Shown here piece by piece: positions 26,129-34,947 of a DNA stretch of 64,000 nucleotides; the stretch's first letter is position 1, and each line of letters opens with the position of its first letter. This DNA is from an uncultured Flavobacterium sp. GTDB taxonomy: Bacteria > Bacteroidota > Bacteroidia > Flavobacteriales > Flavobacteriaceae. A program made the position numbers and the translations under genes. Under the pieces are notes generated by a model. That model searched no databases, was not told the origin of the DNA, and was given only the letters and a program-made list of their open reading frames with translations. The stretch lies in assembly GCF_951805225.1 (NCBI RefSeq), contig NZ_OX638201.1:2604001-2668000 (forward strand), written 5' to 3'.

Positions 26129-27037
26129 TTAAACAAACTCAAAAGAAACTCCATCATTCCCTAATAAAACATTTGGGAAAACAGTTTCAGCTTCTTCTTT
26201 AAAACGTTCGATTCCGTCATATCTTGTAGAATAATGTCCTAAAACCAAATGTTTTGCGTTTGCTTTCAATGCAATCTTTGCCGCTTCAATTGCAGTCGAA
26301 TGTAAAGTTTTTGATGCCAATGCAGCTTCAGATTCCAAAAAAGTAGATTCGTGATACAAAACATCAACATCTTTTATAATCGGGATAATGTCTTCCTTAT
26401 AAGCTGTATCTGAGCAAAAAGCATAACTCAATGCAGGAATCGGATCAAAAGATAATTTTTCATTCTCAATTACAGTTCCGTCATCAAGCGTTACATTTCC
26501 TCCGCCTTTTATTTTTTGATAATAGGCTGTATGAATATTATAATGCTGAACCGCTTCTACATTTAGTTTTCTGTCTCCGGGTTTCTCCTGAAACAAAAAT
26601 CCATTTGTATAAACGCGATGTTTCAACGGAATCGTTCTCACAATTACTTTCTGATCTTCAAAAATAATTTCGCTTTCCTTAGATTCCAACTCATGAAAAA
26701 ACAAATTATAAGTTGTCCAGGATTCCGTTAGTTTCAACTGAAGAAGAATAAGCTCTTTGATTCCTTTTGGTCCGTAAATATGTAAATCGGTTGTTCTTCC
26801 TAAAAGAGAAAAAGTCGAAATAGTCCCAATTAATCCGTAAAGATGATCTCCATGTAAATGCGAAATAAAAACGTGATTAATCTTTGAGAATTTAATCTTG
26901 TTCTTACGCAATTGAACCTGAGTTCCTTCGCCACAATCAATTAAAAACATTTTGTTCTTAATTTCTAAAACCTGCGAAGTTGGGTTGGTAAGTGTTCTGG
27001 GAGTTGCGGCATAACAGCCGAGTATGGTAAGCTTCAA
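26129..27037 (-). CDS. rnz: Ribonuclease Z
   Basis: The 302-residue metallo-beta-lactamase-fold endonuclease processes tRNA 3' ends. The zinc motif HLHGDH is in FISHLHGDHLYGLIG (about residues 60-75). Further metal ligands lie in CSDTAY (about 210), YHESTFL (about 230) and LGHYSTRY (His about 270). Length fits the short RNase Z form. A small gene of unknown function (27292-27624) lies upstream on the same strand. Confidence 0.96.
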   Translation of the reverse strand: MKLTILGCYAATPRTLTNPTSQVLEIKNKMFLIDCGEGTQVQLRKNKIKFSKINHVFISHLHGDHLYGLIGTISTFSLLGRTTDLHIYGPKGIKELILLQLKLTESWTTYNLFFHELESKESEIIFEDQKVIVRTIPLKHRVYTNGFLFQEKPGDRKLNVEAVQHYNIHTAYYQKIKGGGNVTLDDGTVIENEKLSFDPIPALSYAFCSDTAYKEDIIPIIKDVDVLYHESTFLESEAALASKTLHSTAIEAAKIALKANAKHLVLGHYSTRYDGIERFKEEAETVFPNVLLGNDGVSFEFV

Positions 27038-27291
27038 TTTTTTTGTTTATTTGGTTATTTGTTAAATCGTTTAATCGTAGAAAACTAAAATCTTAAGTAA
27101 AATCAATTAAACAGTTATCAAATATAGTTTATTCGGTTAATTGGTAAATCGGTTAATCGCCTAAGATCAGTACTTTAACAAAATCGAATCAACAATTAAA
27201 CAAATCAATTTTATTTGACGAATCGCTAATCACCAAAATCAAAATCGATTAAACAGCTAAACAAATAAACAAATAAACAATTAAACCAATT
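27038..27291. other. Spacer rich in short TTAATCG/AAACAA repeats
   Basis: No gene. The spacer between the STAS-like gene and rnz is built from repeated GGTTAATCG, AAATCAATTAAAC and AAACAAATAAAC-type words, several of which recur in the 29500-29602 spacer. They look like degenerate dispersed repeats. Confidence 0.5.
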
Positions 27292-27624
27292 TTAAAAACC
27301 TAGATCTCTTTCGATTTCTTCCATTTCGATAATATCGTGTGCTTCCAGAAGTGAAGGAACTACAACCAATTTATCAGAAATAGCATTAAAGTCAAGATCA
27401 GAAACTACAATTACAAACGATTTTTTAGCTTTCTTTTGTTGCTTCGAAAGCGGTAAAAAAAGTTTCAAATCATCTTCTGCCAATTGAGCATTTGATGATA
27501 AATCGATTATAATATTTTGTTTTTCAAAGGTTTTAAACTGCTGCGTCACTTTCTCCAAAAAAGAATTAAAATCTCCCTGGGTATCTTTAATCGTAACGGT
27601 ATGTCCTTTTTGATCTACTTTCAT
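27292..27624 (-). CDS. Small STAS-like protein upstream of rnz
   Basis: The 110-residue protein has no signal peptide. Alternating hydrophobic strands and helices (NIIIDLSSNAQLAEDDLKLFL, KKSFVIVVSDLDFNAISDKLVVVPSLLEAHDIIEMEEIERDLGF) give a pattern like STAS or SpoIIAA-type folds, but the phosphoserine motif of anti-sigma antagonists is not evident. It sits just upstream of rnz with a 254-bp repeat-rich gap. I do not recognise a characterised family; the fold suggestion is low-confidence inference, while the gene itself looks real. Confidence 0.7.
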   Translation of the reverse strand: MKVDQKGHTVTIKDTQGDFNSFLEKVTQQFKTFEKQNIIIDLSSNAQLAEDDLKLFLPLSKQQKKAKKSFVIVVSDLDFNAISDKLVVVPSLLEAHDIIEMEEIERDLGF

Positions 27625-27796
27625 TTTATTATATATAGGCTCTGTTTTCGAGAGCTAAGGTACGTTTTTATTTTTTTGTTTCGGGTTGAAATGAGATTTT
27701 ACCGCAAAGGTCGCTAAGTTTTTTACCCAATATTAATGTTGAGAAAACACAAAGTTCGCAAAGCTGCTTCAATAAAGCTTTATGATTTAAAAAATC

Positions 27797-27864
27797 GTTT
27801 CGAGTTTCAGGTTTCAAGTTTGCCAAGCTAAACGTTCCAAAACATGAAACCTGAAACTTGAAAC
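27797..27864 (-). terminator. Hairpin downstream of pyrB
   Basis: GTTTCGAGTTTCAGGTTT (27797-27814) pairs with AAACCTGAAACTTGAAAC (27847-27864) over 18 positions with one mismatch. In minus-strand reading, six T follow shortly after the stem. It lies 17 bp beyond the pyrB stop. TTTCAAGTTTCAAG-type words recur near 25980. Confidence 0.6.
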
Positions 27865-27881
27865 AAAATTAAACTAACCTT

Positions 27882-28808
27882 TTACTGAATTTTAGAAGCC
27901 AATAAATAAATCACTGCCATTCTAATCGCAACACCATTCTCAACCTGATTTAAAATCACCGAATGATCAGAATCTGCCACTTCAGATGTAATCTCTACAC
28001 CTCTATTGATTGGTCCCGGGTGCATGATTACGATTTCTTTTCCAAGAGAATCCAGCAAAGGTTTATCGACACCATATTGTTGAGCGTATTCACGTGTTGA
28101 AGGGAAAAAATTGACATCCATACGTTCGTTCTGAACACGAAGCATATTCGCAACATCACACCATTCTAATGCTTTTCTTAAATTTGGCTCAACCGTAACA
28201 CCAAGCGATTCTATATAACGAGGAATCAGTGTTTTTGGTCCGCAAACTTTAACCTCAGCTCCTTGCATTTGCAAAGCGTATATATTTGATAAGGCAACTC
28301 TCGAATGCAGAATATCCCCCACAATTACCACTTTTTTTCCGGCTACATCACCCAGTTTTTCTCTAATCGAATAACTGTCTAATAAAGCCTGAGTTGGATG
28401 TTCGTGTGCTCCGTCTCCAGCATTTACAATACTTGCTTTGACATTTTTAGATAAAAAATAAGCCGCTCCGGGATTAGAGTGGCGCATTACAACCATATCA
28501 ACTTTCATTGATAGAATATTGTTTACAGTATCAATCAGGGTTTCTCCTTTTTTAACAGAAGACTGAGCCGCCGAAAAACTAATAACATCGGCAGACAAAC
28601 GTTTCTGTGCTAATTCAAAAGAAAGTTTTGTTCTGGTACTATTTTCAAAAAATATATTGGCAATCGTAATATCTCGTAATGAAGGAACTTTTTTAATAGG
28701 TCGGTTAATGACTTCTTTAAAATGATCGGCAGTTTCAAAAATCAGGTTAATATCATTCTCGTTGATATATTTAATTCCTAATAAGTGATTTACGCTTAAT
28801 TCTTTCAT
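27882..28808 (-). CDS. pyrB: Aspartate carbamoyltransferase catalytic subunit
   Basis: The 308-residue enzyme makes carbamoyl-aspartate from carbamoyl phosphate and aspartate, the committed step of pyrimidine synthesis. Signature motifs are present: carbamoyl-phosphate loop FFENSTRTKLSFE (about residues 53-65), HPTQALLD (about 135), GDILHSRVALSN (about 165) and HPGPINRGVEI (about 265). No regulatory subunit gene (pyrI) is next to it. It is the last gene of a minus-strand group with pyrR and an acidic protein of unknown role. Confidence 0.97.
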   Translation of the reverse strand: MKELSVNHLLGIKYINENDINLIFETADHFKEVINRPIKKVPSLRDITIANIFFENSTRTKLSFELAQKRLSADVISFSAAQSSVKKGETLIDTVNNILSMKVDMVVMRHSNPGAAYFLSKNVKASIVNAGDGAHEHPTQALLDSYSIREKLGDVAGKKVVIVGDILHSRVALSNIYALQMQGAEVKVCGPKTLIPRYIESLGVTVEPNLRKALEWCDVANMLRVQNERMDVNFFPSTREYAQQYGVDKPLLDSLGKEIVIMHPGPINRGVEITSEVADSDHSVILNQVENGVAIRMAVIYLLASKIQ

Positions 28809-28857
28809 TTTTATTTCTTTAATATTATTGTCAATGCTTCTTTAAAGAGAAGCTGTT

Positions 28858-29499
28858 TTATTGAATCATTCTGTCTACAACTTCACTATAATCTTGCAGA
28901 TCTCTATCGTCTTCATTAAAAATCTTCTGCCATCTGAAACCTGGAATTTCAATTTTCGTTCTTGCTGAACCATTCCAGATTACTCTAAAATCATTATTTA
29001 TCAAAACTTCGGCAACTCGCTTCCCTATTTCTATTGTAGTTGCATCATCAGAATTGTCTACTTTCTGAAAAGCGATAAACAATTTCGAATCTTCTACTGC
29101 AACAGCTCTTGCCAAATCCTGTCCGTGATAAAAACAATATCCATCAGACTCCACTTCATTTTCCTGTAATTCTCTTTCAACCTCAACAACTTCGTATTCA
29201 CCATCGGTTGTAGTGTAACCTACATTATGAAGTGCCAATATATTTTGATCACATAATTCATCAAAAGCTTCTATTAGCCTTTCAGTATCTGTTGGACTTT
29301 TCCATTGTTTACTTTCTGCAAGTAACTTTTGGTATTCTTCTCTTATTTTGTCAAAAGCCCATTCTTCTGAGATTTCGTCTTCAAATTCATTGTCTTCAAT
29401 CTCTTCTATGATGTTTTCCTGAATCTCATCAACAGAAAGAAATCCCATTCTGACCTGATTAAAAATTGATTCGTAAATAAACGTTTCGTTCTCTGTCAT
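28858..29499 (-). CDS. Acidic conserved protein (possibly DUF6891) between pyrR and pyrB
   Basis: The 213-residue protein is strongly acidic in its first 60 residues (EENIIEEIEDNEFEDEISEEW). A central part has FDELCDQNILALHNVGYTTTDGEYEV and GYCFYHGQDLARAV, and a C-terminal part IGKRVAEVLINNDFRVIWNGSARTKIEI. This resembles a domain of unknown function I associate with the DUF6891 label, but I cannot confirm it. No signal peptide or membrane segment. It lies between two pyrimidine genes (49 bp before pyrB, about 100 bp after pyrR), so co-expression is likely, though a pyrimidine role is unproven. Confidence 0.75.
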   Translation of the reverse strand: MTENETFIYESIFNQVRMGFLSVDEIQENIIEEIEDNEFEDEISEEWAFDKIREEYQKLLAESKQWKSPTDTERLIEAFDELCDQNILALHNVGYTTTDGEYEVVEVERELQENEVESDGYCFYHGQDLARAVAVEDSKLFIAFQKVDNSDDATTIEIGKRVAEVLINNDFRVIWNGSARTKIEIPGFRWQKIFNEDDRDLQDYSEVVDRMIQ

Positions 29500-29602
29500 T
29501 ACTTTTATTGTTAAATCGTTTATTTGTTTAACCGTTTATTTATTAAAAATATTCAATCGCTTGGTTTTTCCGATTAAACAATTAACCGATTTAACGATTA
29601 AA

Positions 29603-30142
29603 CTAATTTGTCACTAAGTGAACAACATCTTCACCATCATTTTCTTTCCAGCTCACTTTTACTTTTTCGCCATTAATAGCATCGACCTGACGACCGCGAT
29701 AATCGGGCTGAATAGGTAAATTGCGGCTAAAACGTCTGTCGATTAAAACCAGTAATTCAATTTCTGAAGGCCTTCCAAAAGATTGAATTGCAGTTAAAGC
29801 TGAACGAATGCTTCGTCCGGTAAACAAAACATCATCAATAAAAATGACTTTTTTGTTTTCGACTATAAAGTTGATTTGGGTTTTATTTGCTTCAAGCGGT
29901 TTATCAGTTCTACGGAAATCATCTCTAAAAAAAGTAATATCCAGATAACCCAAAGAGATTTCGGGTGTTTTGTATTCGCTTTCTAAAATTTGTTTTAAAC
30001 GCTCCGCCAAAAAAACACCTCTCGGCTGAATCCCAATTAAAATTGTATCGGAGAAATCAAGATGTTTTTCGATTAACTGACAAGCCAAACGATGGAGTAT
30101 GATAGTAACTTCTTTTGAATTAAGTAATACTTTTTGGCTCAT
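29603..30142 (-). CDS. pyrR: Bifunctional pyr operon regulator / uracil phosphoribosyltransferase
   Basis: The 179-residue start (MSQKVLLNSKEVTIILHRLACQ) at 30142 gives the usual PyrR length; the frame continues 30 codons further upstream without family similarity. The PRPP-binding motif VIFIDDVLFTGRSIRSAL is near residue 100, and GIQPRGVFLAERL and LVLIDRRFSRNLPIQPDYRGRQV are typical PyrR segments. In Gram-positives PyrR binds pyr mRNA to attenuate transcription and has weak uracil phosphoribosyltransferase activity. Whether it binds RNA here is unknown; I saw no clear PyrR antiterminator in the upstream spacer. Confidence 0.93.
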   Translation of the reverse strand: MSQKVLLNSKEVTIILHRLACQLIEKHLDFSDTILIGIQPRGVFLAERLKQILESEYKTPEISLGYLDITFFRDDFRRTDKPLEANKTQINFIVENKKVIFIDDVLFTGRSIRSALTAIQSFGRPSEIELLVLIDRRFSRNLPIQPDYRGRQVDAINGEKVKVSWKENDGEDVVHLVTN

Positions 30143-30408
30143 AATTAGTTGTAATGTTTGGTTGGGCAAATATACAAAATCAGAATTTATTTGTTGGGGT
30201 GTTGGGAAGGGAAATATTTTTTTTTGATACAAGACATTTTTTAAGAACTTATTCTACTTTGATAATATCCTCAAAAATAAGATCATATATTTAACATTAA
30301 TTTAATAAAAAATCATATTTTAGCAAAGCCACAATATCTTCCAAAGTAAATTTAAAAAATCATAGTTAATAGTTAACAACTTAAAAGATCTAATTTTAAA
30401 TTATATAT

Positions 30409-31575
30409 ATGGACAATATTTCAAATTCATGTTATTCTTGCAACACAACATTTCCTGCAGCCGGCATTTTTTGTGGAAAATGTTTAACACAAATAAAATG
30501 CAAATCCTGCAATAGCATTCTTGAAAAAGATTTTATCGGTTGTACAAATTGTGGAACGCCAAAAATAGCTTCTGCAAACAATACTCAAAATAATCAGAAC
30601 ACTTTTCGAATGCATCAAACTTTGAATGAGCGTACCATAGAAGCAACCTTTAGTAATGACATAGGAAAAGAAATTGCTGATATGCTGAAAGAAACATATT
30701 CGAACAATTTAAAATTATCTGCGGACAATATTTCAAACATTTCTAAAGCAGACATTAGTAATAACACTGACAATATTATAGAAGTAGAAGTAGTAAATTT
30801 TAATACTGATGATACAGAAAATCAAAAACTAAACTCAATAATTAGCGATGAAGATTTTCCAAATATTATGGCAATCGCAATAAAAAACTTACCAACTACT
30901 GAAGTTGAATGGATAGTGATTTACTCTTTTTATGCTTCTAATTTCGGTAAAGAAATTTATTCCCGTAAAAACATTATTGACTGCCATACGGAATCTAAGA
31001 GAAAAAATCTATCATTTTCAAATAATCTAACTAGAAGCTTAAATTTGGCGATTAATTCTGGTTATATAAATCCCTTACAGGAGGGTTATTTTTTATTAGA
31101 TGAAGGTGTAACAAAAGCAAAAGAAATAATCAACAGAACCAAAGGAACTTTACCAAAATTTAAATCTAAAAATGTTTCAAAAAAAGAAGATTTTAAATCA
31201 ATTGTTACTGAGCCTAAAGTAAAAAAAACTACTAATAACGAGGTTAAATCTTTAAAAAGGGTTTCAGATTTAAATTTAGAGCCTGAAAAAAAAGAAAGTT
31301 TAAAAGATTTTTTAAAAAATCATCCATGTACAAATGACCATGAGAGAAATTTGGTTTTTACTTTCTATCTACAAGAAATACTTAAAATTGAAAAGGTAAC
31401 AAATAATCATATATACACTTGTTATGACTATCTCGGATTAAGAATTTCAGAAAACCTACCTCAAGGAATAAGGAATACAAGAAATAAAAAGGGTTGGATA
31501 GAAGGAGAAAACGGAGCTACCATATTAACTATGAAAGGGAGAAATAAAATTAAATTCTGGGATAATAAACAATAA
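30409..31575 (+). CDS. Zinc-ribbon protein with two putative winged-helix-like modules
   Basis: The 388-residue protein begins with three CxxC-type knuckles (CYSCNTTFPAAGIFCGKC, CKSCNSILEKDFIGCTNC; residues 8-50), a double zinc ribbon. A Asn/Ser-rich linker leads to a helical module (about 165-240, EWIVIYSFYAS ... SGYINPLQEGYFLLDEG) and, after a Lys-rich linker, a second similar module at the C-terminus (about 300-388, LVFTFYLQEIL ... KKGWIEG ... ILTMKGRNKIKFW). Both look like winged-helix modules with a G-x-hydrophobic-LT-x-G wing, and the same pattern opens the next gene, which overlaps by one base (TAATG). I do not know the family. An accessory two-gene unit, perhaps defence-related, is inference. 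Confidence 0.75.
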   Translation: MDNISNSCYSCNTTFPAAGIFCGKCLTQIKCKSCNSILEKDFIGCTNCGTPKIASANNTQNNQNTFRMHQTLNERTIEATFSNDIGKEIADMLKETYSNNLKLSADNISNISKADISNNTDNIIEVEVVNFNTDDTENQKLNSIISDEDFPNIMAIAIKNLPTTEVEWIVIYSFYASNFGKEIYSRKNIIDCHTESKRKNLSFSNNLTRSLNLAINSGYINPLQEGYFLLDEGVTKAKEIINRTKGTLPKFKSKNVSKKEDFKSIVTEPKVKKTTNNEVKSLKRVSDLNLEPEKKESLKDFLKNHPCTNDHERNLVFTFYLQEILKIEKVTNNHIYTCYDYLGLRISENLPQGIRNTRNKKGWIEGENGATILTMKGRNKIKFWDNKQ

Positions 31576-32315
31576 TGTCAATAGAAAATTTCATACTAAA
31601 AATTAAAGATTTTGATAATTTTTCAGCTAGTGCAAAAATTGATTTTTTTGTGTATTTCTTAACCGAACTTGAAAACAAAGAAGGTATTAGAAATAAAGAT
31701 ATAGAAGAATGTTTTGATAAATTAAATATTTCAAAATATTCTAATATTCCACAATATCTTAAAGTTAATTCAAAAAAAGTTAAAGGAAAATTGTCAAAAT
31801 TCATCCTTAATAAAGGGTTATATAGATTAGAAAGACAAAGGAAAAATCAAATTGAGGCTATTTTAGAAATTGCTCCCCTTATCGCTCCTAGTAATGATTA
31901 TTTTCCTTTAGAGCTATTTAAAAATACTAGAGGCTATTTAGAAGCTATTTCACTCCAAGCTGCAGCTTGTTATGACAATTATCTCTTTGATGCTTGTGCT
32001 GTAATGACTAGAAAATTATTAGAGGTTTTAATTATAGAGTCATTTGAAAGACATTCAATTGAATCAAAAATAAAAGACACTAACGACAACTTCTTCTTTT
32101 TAAGCGACTTAATAGATAAATTTAGATCCGAGAAAAAGTGGAATATAGGAAGAAATGCAAAAGAAAGTATTCCAAAACTAAAAAAAATGGGGGATTTAAG
32201 TGCACATAACCGAAGATATGTATCAAAAAAAGCAGATATTGACAAACTTAAAGATGATTTAAGGATCGTATTTGAAGAATTAATACACATAATAGATTAT
32301 CCAAATTGGAAATAA
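31575..32315 (+). CDS. Winged-helix-like plus DUF4145-like protein
   Basis: The 246-residue protein starts at an ATG overlapping the previous stop, so the pair is translationally coupled. Residues 15-95 (FFVYFLTELENKEGIRNKDIEECFDKL ... LNKGLYRL) resemble the helical modules of the upstream protein. Residues 110-246 resemble DUF4145-like proteins: NTRGYLEAISLQAAACYDN, DACAVMTRKLLEVLIIESFERH, and KLKKMGDLSAHNRRY. DUF4145-like domains occur in restriction and other defence-associated proteins, but also in orphan genes; no nuclease motif is visible. There is no canonical HEPN R-x4-6-H. Function is unknown. Confidence 0.75.
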   Translation: MSIENFILKIKDFDNFSASAKIDFFVYFLTELENKEGIRNKDIEECFDKLNISKYSNIPQYLKVNSKKVKGKLSKFILNKGLYRLERQRKNQIEAILEIAPLIAPSNDYFPLELFKNTRGYLEAISLQAAACYDNYLFDACAVMTRKLLEVLIIESFERHSIESKIKDTNDNFFFLSDLIDKFRSEKKWNIGRNAKESIPKLKKMGDLSAHNRRYVSKKADIDKLKDDLRIVFEELIHIIDYPNWK

Positions 32316-32481
32316 GAGTTTAATTCATTGATTCGAATAGTATTTTTCATAATTTTTAAAATCAAAATCATAAAACTTTTCAACCAAATTATGTAACACA
32401 TTTTTTTTCTGATTGAAGTAATTTTATTGTAAGCAAATTAGAATACTCAATTCTATTTAAAACAATTAAAACAGCAAAATC

Positions 32482-32658
32482 ATGCAAAAGAATATTACAC
32501 GTTTGTTAATGGTATTCGTAATACTATTTTCATTTACAAGTTGCGAAGTTATTGGAGATATTTTTAAAGCCGGAATGGGATTCGGAATCTTTATCGTCAT
32601 CTTTATTGTTGCGATAATCATTTTCATTTTTGCAAAACTCTTCGGTGGCAATAAGTAA
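32482..32658 (+). CDS. 58-residue lipoprotein-like small membrane protein
   Basis: A short gene from ATG 32482 to TAA 32658. The product starts MQKNITRLLMVFVILFSFTSC, a clean lipoprotein signal with Cys at residue 21. After EVIGDIFKAGMG a second hydrophobic segment follows (about residues 33-51, rich in I and F) and ends AKLFGGNK. The layout suggests a lipidated, membrane-embedded small protein. It lies between the two-gene cassette and a bidirectional terminator, which ends it 10 bp after the stop. Similar tiny proteins seem common in Flavobacteria, but the function is unknown. Confidence 0.7.
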   Translation: MQKNITRLLMVFVILFSFTSCEVIGDIFKAGMGFGIFIVIFIVAIIIFIFAKLFGGNK

Positions 32659-32667
32659 TCATAAAAA

Positions 32668-32697
32668 AAATCCCGATTGCCAAAGCGATCGGGATTT
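32668..32697. terminator. Bidirectional terminator
   Basis: AAATCCCGATTGC (32668-32680) pairs with GCGATCGGGATTT (32685-32697) around CAAA, with one G-T pair. On the minus strand it is followed by eight T and serves the ABC-F gene; on the plus strand it follows the small lipoprotein gene with a weaker T tract. Confidence 0.85.
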
Positions 32698-32719
32698 CTT
32701 CTTATTATAAATTGAAATA

Positions 32720-34339
32720 TTACAAATTGTACATTTTCTTTCTTAATTCCTGAATTTTTTCATCATCCAGATATTCGTCAAATGTCATGTAACGGTCTAT
32801 TGCTCCATTTGGCGTTAACTCCACTACTCTATTACCTACAGTTTGTGCAAACTCGTGGTCATGTGTTGTGAAAATTACTGAACCTTTGAAGTTTTTTAAT
32901 GAATTGTTGAATGCTGTAATCGACTCCAAATCTAAGTGATTTGTTGGTTCGTCAAGCATTAAGATATTAGCACGCTCCATCATCATTCTTGAAAGCATAC
33001 AACGTACTTTTTCTCCTCCTGATAATACACGGCTAGTTTTTAAAGCTTCTTCTCCAGAGAAAATCATTTTACCTAAGAATCCTCTAATAAATACTTCGTC
33101 GCGCTCTTCTTCTGTTTTTGCGTATTGACGTAACCAATCTACCAATGTCAAATCATTTTCGAAAAACGAGTGATTTTCTGCCGGTAAATAAGCTTGATTT
33201 GTTGTGATTCCCCAATCAAAAGTTCCTGCGTCTGCTTTTTGATTGTTATTTAAAATTTCGTAGAAAGCTGTTGTAGCACGTGAATCTTTAGAGAAAAGAA
33301 CGATTTTATCACCTTTTGCCATATTCAAATCTACGTCTTTAAACAATAGATCTCCCTCTACAGAAGCTGCTAATCCTTCTACATTCAAAATCTGATCTCC
33401 GGCTTCACGATCCTGATCAAAAATAATTGCAGGATAACGACGGCTTGAAGGTTTGATTTCAGAAATATTCAATTTAGAAATCATTTTTTTACGAGATGTT
33501 GCTTGTTTAGATTTTGCAACGTTCGCGCTAAAACGACGAATAAATTCTTCTAATTCTTGTTTCTTTTCCTCTGCTTTTTTGTTTTGCTGAGCACGTTGTT
33601 TTGCTGCCAATTGGCTAGACTCGTACCAGAAAGTATAGTTTCCTGAGTAGTGATTTATTTTTCCGAAATCAATATCAGAAATATGCGTACAAACCGCATC
33701 TAAAAAGTGACGGTCGTGAGATACTACAATTACAGTGTTTTCGTAGTTTGCCAAGAAATTTTCTAACCAAGCGATTGTCTCGAAATCCAAATCGTTGGTA
33801 GGCTCATCCATAATAAGCAAATCAGGATTTCCAAAAAGCGCTTGCGCCAAAAGTACACGTACTTTAATTTTTCCCTCAAGATCGCCCATTAAAGTATAAT
33901 GATGTTCTTCGTTGATTCCTAAGTTAGACAACATCGCTGCGGCATCAGAATCTGCATTCCAACCGTTCATTTCTTCAAACTGAACCTGAAGTTCTCCAAT
34001 TCGGTCTGCGTTTTTGTCGTTGTAGTCTAAATAAAGTTCATCCATTTCTTTTTTAACAGCATAAAGAACTTTATTTCCCATCAAAACGGTTTCCAAAACA
34101 GTATGCTCGTCGAACATGTTGTGATTTTGGTTTAAAACCGACATACGTTTTCCCGGTTCTAAATGAATGTGTCCAGAAGTTGGGTCGATGTCGCCCGAAA
34201 TGATTTTTAGAAAAGTAGATTTTCCAGCACCATTGGCTCCAATAACTCCATAAATATTTCCGTGTGTGAATGTGGTATTTACTTCGTCAAACAAAATTCG
34301 TTTGCCAAATTGAACTGATAAATTATTGACTGTTAACAT
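32720..34339 (-). CDS. ABC-F family ATPase (YbiT/YkpA type)
   Basis: The 539-residue soluble protein has two ABC ATPase domains and no membrane segment. Domain 1: Walker A GANGAGKSTFLK (about residue 36), signature-like region and Walker B LLIMDEPTNDLDFETIAWLE (about 190). The linker (KKAEEKKQELEEFIRRFSANVAKSKQATSRKK) is the ABC-F interdomain arm. Domain 2: LSGGEKVRCMLSRMMM and ANILMLDEPTNHLDLESI (about 455), with a degenerate Walker A (LFSKDSRATTAF), as in the YbiT/YkpA branch. Members act on ribosomes in translation. Start at 34339 (MLTVNNLSVQFGKR) is chosen over an unlikely 24-codon extension. Confidence 0.94.
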   Translation of the reverse strand: MLTVNNLSVQFGKRILFDEVNTTFTHGNIYGVIGANGAGKSTFLKIISGDIDPTSGHIHLEPGKRMSVLNQNHNMFDEHTVLETVLMGNKVLYAVKKEMDELYLDYNDKNADRIGELQVQFEEMNGWNADSDAAAMLSNLGINEEHHYTLMGDLEGKIKVRVLLAQALFGNPDLLIMDEPTNDLDFETIAWLENFLANYENTVIVVSHDRHFLDAVCTHISDIDFGKINHYSGNYTFWYESSQLAAKQRAQQNKKAEEKKQELEEFIRRFSANVAKSKQATSRKKMISKLNISEIKPSSRRYPAIIFDQDREAGDQILNVEGLAASVEGDLLFKDVDLNMAKGDKIVLFSKDSRATTAFYEILNNNQKADAGTFDWGITTNQAYLPAENHSFFENDLTLVDWLRQYAKTEEERDEVFIRGFLGKMIFSGEEALKTSRVLSGGEKVRCMLSRMMMERANILMLDEPTNHLDLESITAFNNSLKNFKGSVIFTTHDHEFAQTVGNRVVELTPNGAIDRYMTFDEYLDDEKIQELRKKMYNL

Positions 34340-34687
34340 GAATGTCTTTTTAATTAATTTGGTGCAAAAGTAGGGAAAAAGGTTCAGAGTTGCAAAGATG
34401 CAAAGGAGCAAAGTTTTTTATCTAAACAATCATTTCTCTCGCAAAGACGCAGAGGCGCGAACAAAACATATTTTGACTTGGAATTTTCACCATATAAGTT
34501 ATATAAGTTCATTTAAACTAGACTTATCAACTTAAAAAATACCAATAAAAAGACTTGGCGTCTTTGCGTTTTTGCGAGATTAAATCGTCACAGCTTGGCT
34601 TTTAAATTAAACTTATAATATCTTACATTACTTATATGGTTTAAAAACTACAATTTGTTTACCTTCATTTTTATTTTATTCAAAATT
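34340..34687. other. Gene-free spacer with GCAAAGACGC inverted repeat
   Basis: No intact gene. CTCGCAAAGACGC (34438-34450) and GCGTCTTTGCG (34559-34569) are inverted copies about 110 bp apart, of the same GCAAAG-type family as in 24176-24549. The region otherwise is AT-rich. It separates the ABC-F gene from a RhuM-like gene remnant. Confidence 0.55.
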
Positions 34688-34849
34688 ATGCAGGCTCCTA
34701 TTTTATTATATCAAACCGCTCAAAGCAATATCGAAGTCGAAGTAACGTATCTTGATGAGAGTTTTTGGCTTTCGCAAAAGGGAATGAATCAGTTATTTGA
34801 AATTGACAATAGAACAATTAATAAACATCTTCAAAATATTTTTAATTGA
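34688..34849 (+). pseudogene. N-terminal remnant of a RhuM-family protein
   Basis: The reading frame MQAPILLYQTAQSNIEVEVTYLDESFWLSQKGMNQLFEIDNRTINKHLQNIFN matches the N-terminal domain of RhuM-like virulence/Fic-associated proteins, which are normally several hundred residues. A TGA stops it after 53 residues, and the following bases in no frame continue the family. It therefore looks like a decayed gene rather than a small protein. Related genes often travel on islands, consistent with the accessory character of this region. Confidence 0.7.
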
Positions 34850-34947
34850 TCTGAATTATATAAAGTTCAACCATTCGAAAAATTCGAATAGTTCAAATTT
34901 AAGTAAAAGGAAATAATAAAAATAAAGAATAGTCAACTCACAAAAGA

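Noticed and set aside
30143..30408. PyrR-responsive attenuator upstream of pyrR
   Set aside because: No convincing terminator/antiterminator pair or PyrR binding loop was found in the spacer.
31575..32315. HEPN ribonuclease toxin assignment
   Set aside because: The family's R-x4-6-H motif is not present; the DUF4145-like label fits better.
34655..34849. Complete toxin-antitoxin gene of RhuM type
   Set aside because: Only the first 53 residues match the family and no partner gene is present.
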